From: Mansonella perstans
Taxonomy: Eukaryota; Nematoda; Chromadorea; Rhabditida; Onchocercidae
Reading direction: 5' to 3'
Assembly: GCA_037074765.1 (NCBI GenBank)
Contig: JBAMDO010000301.1
Location: 1-47,910 of the forward strand
DNA length: 47,910 nucleotides
Both the position numbers and the translations under genes were made by a program. Shown here piece by piece: positions 30,601 to 42,449 of this stretch. Within the stretch, counting starts at the first letter, position 1. Each line of letters begins with the position of its first letter. The notes under the pieces were generated by a model. That model made no database searches, was not told where the DNA came from, and worked only from the letters and a program-made list of their open reading frames with translations.

Positions 30601-33600
30601 TGATTTAAAATTGAAAGTTCCTTTCTGTAATGAAAAGTACCTCAAGTCTTCTATACAAATCAATTAAACGTTTTTCCAATTCAGCTCGACTAATCTGCCG
30701 ATCAACCAATTCTGACACTTTCGATAACTGCACCAATGCTTCTGAATAATAAAGATAAAAATATTTTATAATACAAAACTTTCTTTATGAAACCTCACGA
30801 AAAGGCGTAATACGAATAGCGTCAGGCTAAACAGAAAGATCGAAAAATTAGTTCTCTGAACACCACGAAAACAAACTTCTAACCAACACCAACCTTTACA
30901 TACTTCAAATTCGTTAGATTTAGGCACTAAATGCTTTTTGTACGCCTCCAGTAAAATCGTATAACGGACAACATTTTGATGGACGATATCAAGCTGTTGA
31001 ATTATGGATATTTTACCCATTATCTGTTCCTCAAACTGAAAACAGCAACCGAGGCATATCAAATAACAATAATTTCAAAAATCCATTTCAGAAATATTTT
31101 AATTCTACCTACCTTTGTTGTTGCACGAGCTAATTCTTCGTTTTCTTGAAGCAATTTTACGAAGTCATCAACATGTTTCTTCTTTTCTTTGAGGTAGGGA
31201 AGACAACATTTCAATAAACCAGCGCCATTTTTTAAGCACTCTGCCATATTTGGATTTCTCGAATCCCTAGAATTATGCATAAATTTCCAACATTATGTAA
31301 ATGCAGCTCTCAAAAAGTATTTCTCAAGAAATTAAAGTTGTGGAACACTATCCAGAATCAGCAGAATTTCGTTTTTAAGCCTTTTATTTAATGATTACTT
31401 TTACATCATCGCAAATTATATCTTATTATGAGGAAAGATCATGACACTATTTTTAAAATTACCAGTTCTCGATTTTCGAAGAAATTTTCTCGAGCAAAAA
31501 TTTATGTGCTTCTTTCACCATTAACAGCTGCTGAGCTATCCGACTGATCAAATGAGGATGTCCATTTGATGGCGCTTTCAACAAATCGATTCCCAATTCT
31601 TTCCCATATTCTACCAGAAATTCAGGATATTTCTAGAAAATAAGATTTATAAGTATGAGAAAAAAAATACCCAGTAAGAAATCAAAATTCGTCATCAATT
31701 AAATACCAACAACTTACCACAGCAATAAGTTCCAACTGCTCAACAAACTTTTTCTCAACTGTGTAAATTTCGACCGCTGCGTAATGAAGCTTCTTCAACC
31801 TCTGATTCTGTAATTCTTCAACATTCATCATATAATTCATCAACACAGTAATAACTTTTAAATGATTCACTTTGTGTAAAATCTGCAATGGAGACTTCAT
31901 TTCCATCTCTCTGAATACAGCCAAAGAAATAATAAAAGTAAAAGTACCATCCTCTCTGTGTTAAATGTAATATTTAGTCTAATAATAGTTTCAGACATCT
32001 GATTCATCCCATCATCTGTTCTGGATTCGTAACAATCTTTTCGTTCATTTCCATCTTGCTGTTCCAAAAGTTTTCTTCTTAATAATAAAAAAAAAAAAAC
32101 CTCTTCCTGAGAACCCGTATTGTAGATGACGTCCACAAGTGGGCAACCGAGCGAATTTCTTGTTAAATTCATTGTTCCAATATGACACGGTGTACTAGTT
32201 AAGCTGTAAGTATCACTTCTAGGTCTTGACGATGTGGCTTCGGTATCGCAAGGAAGCAACAGTTCGCAATTTGATTCCATATTCTGGAATGCATATGCTT
32301 TTATTTTCTTGAATATAAAATATAAGCTAAAATAGGAAAAAATTACAACTATATTCAAATTTCTTTGATGATCAAAAAAAAAAATAAAATGATATAACCA
32401 ACCTGTTTGATCGACATCACTTTTGAATGTATCTTGGAACTGCCGGCATTATTCAAATCGTGCACTGCTACATCTTCCGATGTTCTAAAAAACCGATAGA
32501 ATGTTTAGCGAGGATATTAACAAATATCAACAAAACGCTTAAAGTCGGAATGACGCTGTTCAAGCCATAATAAGGTATTTTTGCTATTACGTCCTACTTT
32601 CGATCTCTTAATCCCCCTTTTTTAACTAAGTGAAATCGCTGTATGAAATATATAAGATCGTTAGAGAAATAAAATCATTTAACCAACAATTAGATGATTA
32701 CCCTGCCCCAGACCGTCTGAAAGCACTGATTTCCAATTCTTTCATTGCGACTTTATGCAATGACTGCCCGAAAGGTGATGCTTTTCGAGTTCCTGTCCTG
32801 AAATTTAAATCGTTCAATAATTCCATTTAGATAAAATTTCAGGAATTGACTACAGCCTTGTTAACAAATAAAACAAAAAGACAATTGACTTTCTCGTTCA
32901 ACACTCAAAACAGAAGTCTGAACTAATGCAGTCTACTCCTGAATGAAATCCTGAAACCAATGTTTCAGTGTTGACACAAGGTCAAGTTAGGTATTGAAAA
33001 TAACTTTTTGAAGTACAGTTATGTTATGCAAAATAAATTTAATTGTTAATAAAATAAGGTCAAACAAAATAAATTTAATTACTAATGAAAATCAAATAAC
33101 GTAATCCTGCTGTTACATAATCAGTGTGACTTTAACGAAAAATCATAGGAGCACAAATTTTTTATAAATGGCGAAAAGCTTACAAAGTTTCAATTAGTTC
33201 AAAATTTCCTTCTGGAATCAACGTTTTTTCATTAACGTCTTCCGAAAATGAGGATTCTGTTTCACTAGAATGTGAACTTCTAGGCTGGAAATCCATCCAA
33301 GAACCATCCGAAATTACAGACGATCTCACAGAGCTGCAATGTCACAGTACTATAAAAACTGCAAATCTTTCGATTAAAAAATGGCGGCTAGTATTTCCTT
33401 TATAGCTCTTTTTTCAGAGAAATCGAAATTCCATTCCACACAACAATTCGAAAATCACGACGAAAATATCAACAATTGAAATAGTACCTTTGTTGGTCAA
33501 GCGACGAGTCTCTTGGATGACGAAAGGTAGTAGGTGATATCATCTGTCCAGTCTCAACTAAACCATCGTAAAATGCAGTTGCATTTCGCACTTTTGTATA

Positions 33601-34944
33601 ATGCCTACGATTATCGGAATCCGAAGCAATATTTGGACTTACTGGAGTTGTACAACTGTCATTAGGCAATCTAAGGAAAATTAACAAAAAAGCTTATATT
33701 AAATGAAATTCGTCATTATGAAAATGAGAAATTATTGAATAAAACTCAAAGCAAGTAGATGAAAGATATCAAAGTCGGTGTGAAAAATGATCTTGCCAAT
33801 TATGAAATAAGGGACAACAAGATGTTCTGTAAATAAAATTCGCAGTTAAGTTAAGTGAGATTTAGAAATATGAAGTTGGAAGCCCCCTAACTGTGAATAT
33901 CTATCATACCAGATTATCCTAATATTTATAAAAAAATCAGCAAAAAACCTACTTTGTAGGACTCGTATGAGAAAGACCATCTTCACTTATATTTGAAACA
34001 TGCACTGGACTGACCGGCAAAAGTATAGGTGTTGGCTGAAATAGAAAGCTACATTAGGTACAAAATCAAACAAAACGGATTGAACAGCAAAGTCAAAACA
34101 ATTTATGCGTTCCACATAATCACAATTCCTTTTTTTTTTCCATTTATAGCGATGGATGAAGTACAAAGCAAAATAATACTGGAAAAGTGGAACATTAATG
34201 CAGAGTATTCCACATAGACTCATTCAAATTATTTCTTCCTTCCCTATTACGGCTACCACTGTTATGTTGCCATATTAAAAATAGCGAGCTACAGTTCAAC
34301 TTTTGCTTTTCTAATTATCGCTTTTAATCTCAAATATGATATCAACTGCTCACTTTATTAGCTTAAAAATATTCCATTCAAATGAAAGCGACTTACGTCT
34401 TTAGATGGTTTCCGTGCCACAGCCGGTTTCTGTTTCCATTTCGGTGCACTCTGCTTATCACTGATTTTACTACCTTCGAAAAGGATTTTCCTCTGTTCTA
34501 CTGAAAAAAATTAAAGCAATACTTTGTTTTCAATCGCAAATTGATAGCACTAGCCAAATGAACATATGGTTTTAATGCGCTTATTCCAGACTTATTACAA
34601 ATGAATCAGTCAAAGACAGTTTTTAATAATCAAAAAAGAATTTCAAAATAAATCCGTGAAACATCAGGCATCTCTCAAATTTCGATATTTGTTAATAATT
34701 TATCGGCCAAATAGTACTGATACAATTTAGTGATTGCTTGAATCCGGAGACCTGCATTTACAGTGACTTGAAATGTAACTCATAATATTGGTAACAACCT
34801 GAAGTAATGACATAACTTACTAATATTATTACATGGTGAAAGTTTTTTGGCGATAGCAGCATCAGACACTTGATCATGTTCAAGTTGAGCACGAATCTGT
34901 TTAACATTTCCATTCAAATGCGGGATCTGGCTTAATTCGTGCAT
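27659..34944 (-). CDS. exc-5: FGD/EXC-5-type Rho guanine nucleotide exchange factor
   Basis: Cdc42/Rho-family exchange factor of the FGD (faciogenital dysplasia) family; C. elegans EXC-5 shapes the excretory canal lumen. Exons 5' to 3': 34944-34821, 34500-34397, 34035-33953, 33670-33488, 33333-33184, 32797-32702, 32484-32403, 32283-31948, 31882-31718, 31632-31463, 31266-31113, 31035-30894, 30741-30641, 30557-30459, 29990-29806, 29438-29345, 29277-29047, 28683-28581, 28439-28325, 28235-28145, 27958-27795, 27713-27659; about 1008 residues. A long Ser-rich N-terminus precedes the DH domain (about 414-625, LKKLHYAAVEIYTVEKKFV), PH1 (about 641-745, helix ERDDWVKRIN), FYVE (about 797-868, WIPD, RRHHCRECGY and closing CPEC) and PH2 (about 880-1005, ending AERWYKTLKRG). 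FYVE implies PI3P-rich endosomes. The 34944 start follows an in-frame stop. Exons 8-9 (31718-32283) are least certain: a 102-base optional intron and a frame-dependent acceptor. Confidence 0.9.
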
Positions 34945-34978
34945 AAATTTAAACAGTAATCATTAGGTAATATCAAAC

Positions 34979-34980
34979 CT
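34979..34980 (-). promoter_or_regulatory. exc-5: Candidate spliced-leader acceptor, FGD-type gene
   Basis: On the - strand TTTTCTTTTCAG ends 34 bases before the ATG at 34944. An in-frame TGA lies between them, so no coding exon joins here. It is the best trans-splice acceptor match in the window. Confidence 0.55.
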
Positions 34981-35610
34981 GAAAAGAAAAACAATAGATT
35001 TTTAGGGACCATTTGAAAAAAAGACAGGTTACATTTCAAATATTCAAACTTGAAATAACATAAATATTCAAATACGTTTTGCAATGGAACAGCATGAAAC
35101 CAACTGATTAAACAAAGAGTACATTGATGTCATGTATCATAAGGTACTGAAAAAAACTATACAAGTTTAAATAAATAATCCTTTAATTCTATGGCACTAA
35201 CATTTGTTAATTCTCGTTTAAATTATTGCATAATGATAAAGAGAGAAAAGAAATAAAATTCATAAGAAAATAAATAGGTTTCAAATAACGTGACAAATGT
35301 AAAACATTATTCAACACTTCTTTCAAAGTAAACTAACTCAATGAAATTATATAATTGGAACATTTAACACTAGTATTAACCATATTTGAGATGTCATCTA
35401 TTTTATTTTTCAAAAGACAATATTTCTATAATATTCCCTTTTATTGTTTTTTTTTCCGAAAGGTATGCTGAAAACTATGAATAGCAGGTAAATTACTATA
35501 ATACTGTTTCATTCACTGTTTAAAATTAAAATTGAAAATAAAAAAAGTGGATGTGCTGAGTAGTAGTGACGGGTAATAATAAAACAGTCAATCATGCTGT
35601 TGTTTTACTG

Positions 35611-35764
35611 ATCTTGATCAAAATACTGATATCAGGAACAGTAGTAGTATCACTATTGATGAGAATAAAGCAGTGAACGAAAAAAATTACGAGTTTTCAT
35701 CCTCTCTCCTCTCACCCTTCTCCGTTATATCTTGATCAAAATGTTGATACCAGGAACAGTAGTA
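35611..35764. repeat. Direct repeat pair of 36 bases
   Basis: Copies at 35611-35646 and 35729-35764 match at 33 of 36 positions (both start ATCTTGATCAAAAT and end CAGGAACAGTAGTA). They lie in the divergent spacer and may be a local duplication or paired regulatory sites. Confidence 0.85.
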
Positions 35765-36163
35765 ATGACAAATTTCTTGGACTATTACAGATTGATAAAT
35801 TCTAAAACCGGTTTTTTTTTCTCCTCTCTTCCCTTGTTCAATTCAATTAATCTAAGATACCGTTATTTATCAGTAATCATTTGTATCTCTAAGCAGTTAT
35901 AATGATCCATATCACTACTATCCATTCCTAACTTATTTTCATCTTTATTTCTCACGATAATTAAATATGACGTATGCTGTCGGCCAATCATTATTATCCA
36001 TCAGTACAACACAAAATGTATCTTGAACCTTATGACTTAAACTTAATGTCACGTATCATCCGATATAATTACGATACATGTGTATTATTAATTATAATAT
36101 TACGCTAGTTTATACTATCTTATAACTTTATGACATATATTAATGTCACGTTTTCTTTCCGAT

Positions 36164-36260
36164 GCACTTTATTTATCATCGATTTTACTTCCTTCGAAAA
36201 TGATTTTCCTCTGTTCTAATGAAAGAATTAAAGTGATACTTTGTTTTCAATCACAAATTG
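36164..36260 (-). pseudogene. Decayed duplicate of FGD exon 2 and its upstream intron
   Basis: This segment matches 34446-34543 at about 87 percent by eye with a one-base gap. The match covers most of exon 2 of the FGD-type gene plus about 40 bases of the preceding intron. The acceptor CAG has become CAT, and on the - strand the frame now meets a stop where the exon has a Gln codon (CAG to TAA). Both changes show it is not a working exon. It lies about 1.2 kb upstream of the gene's start. Confidence 0.8.
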
Positions 36261-37389
36261 GATGTTAGACGTAATTTGGTACATGAAAGACGTAATTATA
36301 GTACATGATCATTACAGTAATTCCGATACAGTATGCCATTACTTATAGTAAAATGATACTAGTTTATACGAGCTATATGCTTTTTAAGATATCACTCTAA
36401 AAGTTATAACTTGAATTAGTTTTCTTTCTTCTTTAATTCATGACTTATCTAAAACAGTAATAAGAGTAACAGTAAGTAGGAAAAATGTACGACTGATCTG
36501 CTTGAATTAATTCAAGTCATCTCATATATAACGTAGTAACAAGTGGCAAAATGATGAAAATGCTATGGCTTCTCTCAATTTATTTACAAAGAAAAAAAAG
36601 AAATAAAATAATCTGCTTTAATTAATTAGCAAATATTAACAGCTTGATTAACATATATGAACGTGTATGTTTACCAGATCACGATAAACGTAACAAAATT
36701 AAATTGGAAAAAAATATCAAATAACAGATGCATTATTGCATTTTGTTTAGTACCATATATGTCATTCTTGTCTTTAATTGATCAAATAAATCAACTAAAT
36801 TAAAATAACACGTTACTACGTAAGTAAACATAAATAAACAAAAATCCCCGTTATTTGACATCAGCAATGTATGTTAAAAATGCCGCAACTCGCATCTAAA
36901 CCTATGTTAGAATATTTTTTTTTGTCTGACTGATAATTTAGCCTGAATTAGTATAATCTGGGAAAGTTTGTACTAATTTACTTAGTACTTCCTGACCTCT
37001 GTATACTTCTTTTTAAATGACATTAACTTATATATTTCTATCATTACTAAGAAATGTAATTTATTTTGTAAAATTTCTTAATTATCTGTAAAATCTTTTA
37101 AATCATCATTATTTCTTATCCTGATGTGTGTATTTTTAATTCTTATTATCTTTTATTCCATCATGCACCGTTTTATTATTTCCAATTAATACTATTTCAT
37201 ATCCTATTAATACTTCATTAAAACTGTCATACAGGTACTATTAATGGTATTTTATTTTTATGAAGCATTTTTCAAGTAAAATTATTGCTCCATAATAATG
37301 ATACACTTGAGTTTAATTTCAGAATCTATTTATTAATGAAATTTTGCAAACCTTACAAAGATACAATCTTAATGGTGTACCAACTTATC

Positions 37390-37391
37390 AG
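37390..37391 (+). promoter_or_regulatory. Candidate spliced-leader acceptor, DENND6-type gene
   Basis: The sequence CAACTTATCAG ends 53 bases before the ATG at 37445, with a second AG ten bases later. It is a moderate acceptor match and no upstream coding exon was seen. Confidence 0.35.
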
Positions 37392-37444
37392 ATTTTGCTA
37401 GCATTCCGTTATCAGTTGACGATTATTGTTATTAATAAACTGAT

Positions 37445-40400
37445 ATGAATAACACGAATGGCATGGAAGCATTTGATACGCCACCATGGGAGAAATTTGG
37501 TCGCTGGGTATATTGCATCTGTGTTGTAACATTTGATCTTGAATTGGGTCAGTCAGTTGAAGTAAGTATTCGATTTAAATAAATTCGTTTCAAAGATTTT
37601 ATATTTCCATATACAATTGGAAATTAAATCAGAAATAGCAGAATTATAAACAGTTAAAATATTTATTTATAAAGTTTTTGACATGTTATAATAGCTCTCA
37701 TGTTATCGGTAGATTAGCTTGAAGTCACAACTTCTGCAAATTAGTTTTTAGCTTCTTTAAGTTGAACGTCGAAGTTTAAAATTCTAACACCAAATTTTAT
37801 GGAGTTAGTTTCATCCTAATCATCTATGAACCAAATTTCAAATGAAAGGGAATCATTCTTCGTTTTCAAGGTAGTCTATCCCGGTGATGCACAGTTGACA
37901 GTTAATGAGAAAAGTAGTATATGTTACTTGTCATTCCCGGATTCTAACTGTGGCATGGCACGTGATACCAATTTTCACTTTCGAATACGTCGATCATCTG
38001 GTTCCAGTTTATCTTCATATGATGCATATTCAGAACTTGTGCCGGCAGCTGTTGATGCCGATCCGCAATACTTTTATGGATTTGTTCATTCCAGGTTTGT
38101 TCGATATTCCTTTATTGCCGAGAAGAATTAGTTCTTTTTGTTTGTTACAGAATGACAAAATTTGATATTTCGTTTTTTTATCACTTGCATGTTACTAATG
38201 TTTGATTTGATTTTCAGGCAGAATAAGGACTCTTCTTTGCCACGCGGTTACTTTCAAAAGGTCTGTTTCATCAAAATATCAAAAATTTTCGTCTCTTGAT
38301 TTTTTATGAGGTAATCCTGGCAGTTATTTAATCATGAATTACTTTCAGAGTCTTGTTTTACTAACAGTGTTGCCTCTTTTTGATTTATTTTCGCTTGCTG
38401 TCGGTGTGATTGCACAAGGCTTTTTCGATTCCGGAGAGCCAGCGATCGAAGCAGGTTAAGTTACGGCATTATGCATTAAAGTCTAAATGTATTTTCTTGA
38501 TCAGCTTCATTTGTTTTTGTTATGTTATAAATACTTCGTTTGTGATGTTGTGTGTTGCCAGGTGATGTTTGTGATATCATGAGCTTAGCATAGATTAATG
38601 TTGAAATATTTGGAGATATGTATTAGATTTATTGCAACTATTGTATCTATTAAAGTTTCTTTCCTACTGATTCTGTTTTATATATCTTGTGTTAAACGTT
38701 ATCAGAGACCAATTTGTACCAGGGAAATGAGTGAAGCAGTTAATCATTTTGCTCTCTTTTATAATATAATCGCTTTCACATCCATTATTTTAGCCTGCCA
38801 TCAAATTGATCAGTGGTCGATTCCCATTCCTGGTATCGTGCTTTGTTTACCCCTGATGGGAAATGTGATACAGTGTCGGATTCCATGCCAAATTGATATA
38901 TATTCACCTCAAAGATGTTATCTTTTGAATGTTAAAGTAAGTTTTTCAAGCAGATTGAGGGTGGAATCGGCATCATATAGTAAGTTCATTTGAGAAAAAG
39001 CAAAAATCAAGTTTGATTGCTACTTCTATATGTGATTTTGCTCTCTCAAAACCCATTGTTCACTTCTGAGAAAATGTAAGAAAAATTCATGACTTATATA
39101 TTTCTAAATTTTTCAGTTAACGTCACCTAGCAAAAATCCAGTTTTATTATCCATAATGAATAAATCGAATATTTCTGGGTAAGTTGATAAACCTTTTAAT
39201 TGAGTTTTCTGAATGGATTAGGTCGGAAAATGTTAAGAGCATATTAATTTAAGGCTCAATCATATCTGTTCTTGGATATATCTAGCCTTTTTGTCATTAT
39301 ATTTAAAAAAAATTCATTTCAGAAATTTATTGTTTGTTGTTAACCATGTGCAGCTATTATGGGAATTAGTATTGACCGGCGAGGTAATTTCTGAGATGTC
39401 TTCATCCTGTAATTTTTCATTTCCCATGAGAATATCGTATCATTAAACTACTACTCTCACTGCTTGGAGTAAGTTGCAGAAATCTAGATGAACTTGAAGA
39501 TAAGCATATTTATTTGAAAAGAAAATTATTTCAGCCAATCGTGGTGCTTGCGCAAAATCCATCAGAATGTTCCACATTCGTACAGTCTCTCATTTCACTG
39601 ATATGGCCTTTGAGGTATTTATATGCAAAAATACTACGGTTATTTTTTCCTTTTTTCTAATATTTGTGTTCAGATTTGTTTTTTGACTTTCCAACTTTCA
39701 TTATGAACAGTTTTAGGTACTCCAGCGATTATCGACCCTTCTTCACAATCCATGATGCTGAATTTCGGGAGTATTCATCAAGGGCTGATCCATGGTACTC
39801 GTTTTCCTTGCTTCTGTTGAATTATGAACAAAGAAGATATCTCTGAAAATATTAATAAGTCATGCAATGCACGCAATTTTTTGTTTTCCTCGACTTACCG
39901 ACTCTTTTTTTTTACAATTTTAAAGGCCAGATGTAATTCTTGGAGTAACCAATCCGTTCTTCACGAAAGTATTTCAAAACTGGCCACATATTATTCGTCT
40001 GCTACCTTCAGAAGAGCAAAAGATTCCCATTGGAGGGAAAAGGAAGTATGTCTATATCTTTTTATAATTATGTAAAGAAATGTTTCATTTTTAGTTTGAT
40101 TAAATTTCGGTAAAGGAATTTCAGGAGTTATCGCGTTAATTAAAGTTTTCGTTAATCTATTTTTTGATTTCATTTCTCGACTGATATCCTAACCATTGTA
40201 AACTTTTCAGGAAAATCTGGAAGAAACATACTCTCGAAACGAAATATGGCTTGTTCAGCCAATATAAAATGTTTCTTCAAAAGGACAAGTCACTTTTCAA
40301 AGATGTTTTGAAGGCTAGCACTTCAGATTGCACGGATGGAACAGAACTACAACGGCGCTTTCTTGATCTGACGCAAAATTTCATGATGCCTTTAGAGAAT

Positions 40401-41398
40401 TACGTTTCATCATTAATGCCTCTGAAAAAGCATTTGTCACCTTTCAAAGTACCTTAATTTTTTTACAGAGTGTGTTCTCTTTGTTGGAAAACATATCTTT
40501 TTCATGATTGCGAAATTTAAAATAAAATGATTCCATCACTCCTTTTTGCATAATATTTGATTGTTTCTTATTTTATTAGTATATGTTGCAGAATGTTCCA
40601 CAGATTTATCCATTTGTTGTGGAGAACTTCTTTTCTGCCTTGGATGAGACAAGAATTATGCAGACATCAGGTATCAGAGGTGATTGGCGCGGTAATTTTC
40701 TTTTGTTTCTTTTTTTCTTCACTGCTTTAGAATTTACTCAACTCTATATAGAGATTGAATAACGAATGAAGCTTTCGGTGAAATAGATAAGGCCGGTTAA
40801 ATTTGCATATTCATGTCAGGTTTGTATCAAAAGTTTACAACTTCATTAAACTTTCGGGATTGGTTATCTCGCAGAAGGGCTGATTTGGAACGACAGTTGC
40901 GACTTCTACATCTAGAAGTATGTTTATCGTTAAGAATTACCAATTAATAGAATGCGATTATTGTTTATGCAGGTAACTTTTAAAGTTGTCCTCAAGATAT
41001 ACAAATAAAAGAGAGCAGGGAAGGATAGCATACAAAGAAACAGAAAAATTGTGCAGTAAAAATTGATGGTGATGTTGAAGCCGCTTATGATTTTTCTTCG
41101 CTAAATGCAAAATTCAGATTATCCAGAAGTGGATAGGGTTTTAAGATATGGATCTGCAAACACGTCATTTTAGATGCTGTGTAGCGCAGATTTTAGCAAG
41201 GAAACACTTCATAAACGTTCGCAGGTTGAGATTGTTGATCTTGTTCTTAAACTAAGTGACCGCATTCAAAATTTGGACAAAACATCTGAAAGTTCGCGAG
41301 TTCGGTTGCAGTCACAAATTTCTGCAATCTTAGCTAGTGTGGATAACGATTTAAAGTCAGTGTTACTCTCTAACGGTTCTTTGAGAAATTGTATTTAA
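37445..41398 (+). CDS. DENND6-type DENN-domain protein (Rab GEF)
   Basis: DENN-domain protein of the DENND6/FAM116 family; mammalian DENND6 proteins are exchange factors for Rab14 on endosomes. Exons: 37445-37561, 37871-38094, 38218-38260, 38349-38454, 38794-38936, 39117-39178, 39323-39383, 39535-39614, 39717-39794, 39926-40045, 40211-40448, 40592-40691, 40820-40917, 41174-41398; 564 residues, slightly shorter than the human protein. Family motifs occur in order: [16 protein letters not shown] near 21-36, [10 protein letters not shown] at 56-65, [46 protein letters not shown] at about 287-295, [12 protein letters not shown] at 306-317, [22 protein letters not shown] and the C-terminal [10 protein letters not shown]. 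No frame break is present. It is unlike the typical tripartite DENN proteins in lacking obvious extra domains. The acceptors of exons 2 and 10 end in AAG rather than CAG. Confidence 0.93.
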
Positions 41399-41852
41399 TG
41401 CTGTTGGATCAAAGGCGAGTTGTATAATTGAATTATGTTATTTATTCCTCAGTTTCTGTAAATTTTGTGATGTTATTTGTTCAGATATTCCACCTTTTGT
41501 TTTTTTCGTTTTTGGGCGTTTTTTGGGGTTGGGAAAATCCTCAAATACAACAATGCTCAGATTATTCTATGCAAAAAGCTGTATGAATTTTATAGTAGCA
41601 GAACTGAAGCATATACAAGTTTTAAGAAACAAGTCAAATTAGTTGTGGTTGAGGAATTTGCTTAATATTTATAATACTGATGCAAAATAATGTCTTTGAT
41701 GCATAATAATGTCTTTGATTTGCATATTAGATTTTTCCAGCTCAAATGTGTGAGTAGGAGTTGGATTTTTAAAAGTTCTTAGAAGTCCTGCTCTATTTAA
41801 CAATCACAGAGTTCTGTGAAGTATGAAATGATAATAGCTGATTTTGATAAAT

Positions 41853-41858
41853 AATAAA
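41853..41858 (+). terminator. AATAAA polyadenylation signal, DENND6-type gene
   Basis: First clear AATAAA after the stop at 41396-41398, about 455 bases downstream. The cleavage site cannot be confirmed from sequence alone. Confidence 0.4.
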
Positions 41859-42206
41859 CTAATGTACGCCATTGTTACTTAAATATCAATTATTACTTTT
41901 TTTCGAAACATTTTTTACAATGCCTGAACTGTCTAAATACGACTTTCAACTTTCTGTAGATATTCCATGTTTTAAATTTGAATAGGCACAAATACCATTT
42001 GTTTTTCTGTTTTTTTTTATGGGTCATTTGGAATATTTTTCTGAAATTTTATCTTTTTTGTTGCATCATTCCAAGTGAACGTGTCTTTTTTTTGTGCTGA
42101 ATCTTATTTTTTTCAGTTTGCTCAGCAAATTTTTATGCCTTATGTAGATTGCATTGTGCATTTATACCGTTTTTTTAAACTCAAATATTAATTACTTTTG
42201 TATTTC

Positions 42207-42449
42207 TTCTTCATTCATATCTTACGTGTTGTTACCGAATAGTTAGCTGGAAAAAAATGCAAAATCATGATTCTATTCGGCAAAAACTTGGAAAAATGTT
42301 TTTTGTTTGCGTTTCTTTTGTTTGAAAGGATTAACTATTCTTTTATCAGTTATAATTTTCAAATATTTTTTTCAAATATTTCATTTCATTCTTCATTTAT
42401 ATCCCAGGTGTTGTTATTGAGTAGTTAGCTGAAAAAAATGCAAAATCAT
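42207..42449. repeat. Direct repeat pair of about 60 bases
   Basis: Copies at 42207-42268 and 42389-42449 start TTCTTCATT and end AAAATGCAAAATCAT, with about 85 percent identity by eye. They lie in the 3' flank of the DENND6-type gene and look like an old tandem duplication. Confidence 0.85.

Larger units (their letters stand above)
34945..37444. other. Divergent spacer between FGD-type and DENND6-type genes
   Basis: Roughly 2.5 kb holding both 5' regulatory regions. It is AT-rich with no supported gene. It contains a decayed copy of the FGD gene's second exon at 36164-36260 and a 36-base direct repeat pair at 35611 and 35729. Confidence 0.6.

Noticed and set aside
31883..31910. Earlier acceptor for FGD exon 9 at 31910
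   Set aside because: It would leave an intron of only 37 bases, and its frame runs into a stop before the DH domain. The acceptor at 31882 keeps the DH frame with a 65-base intron.
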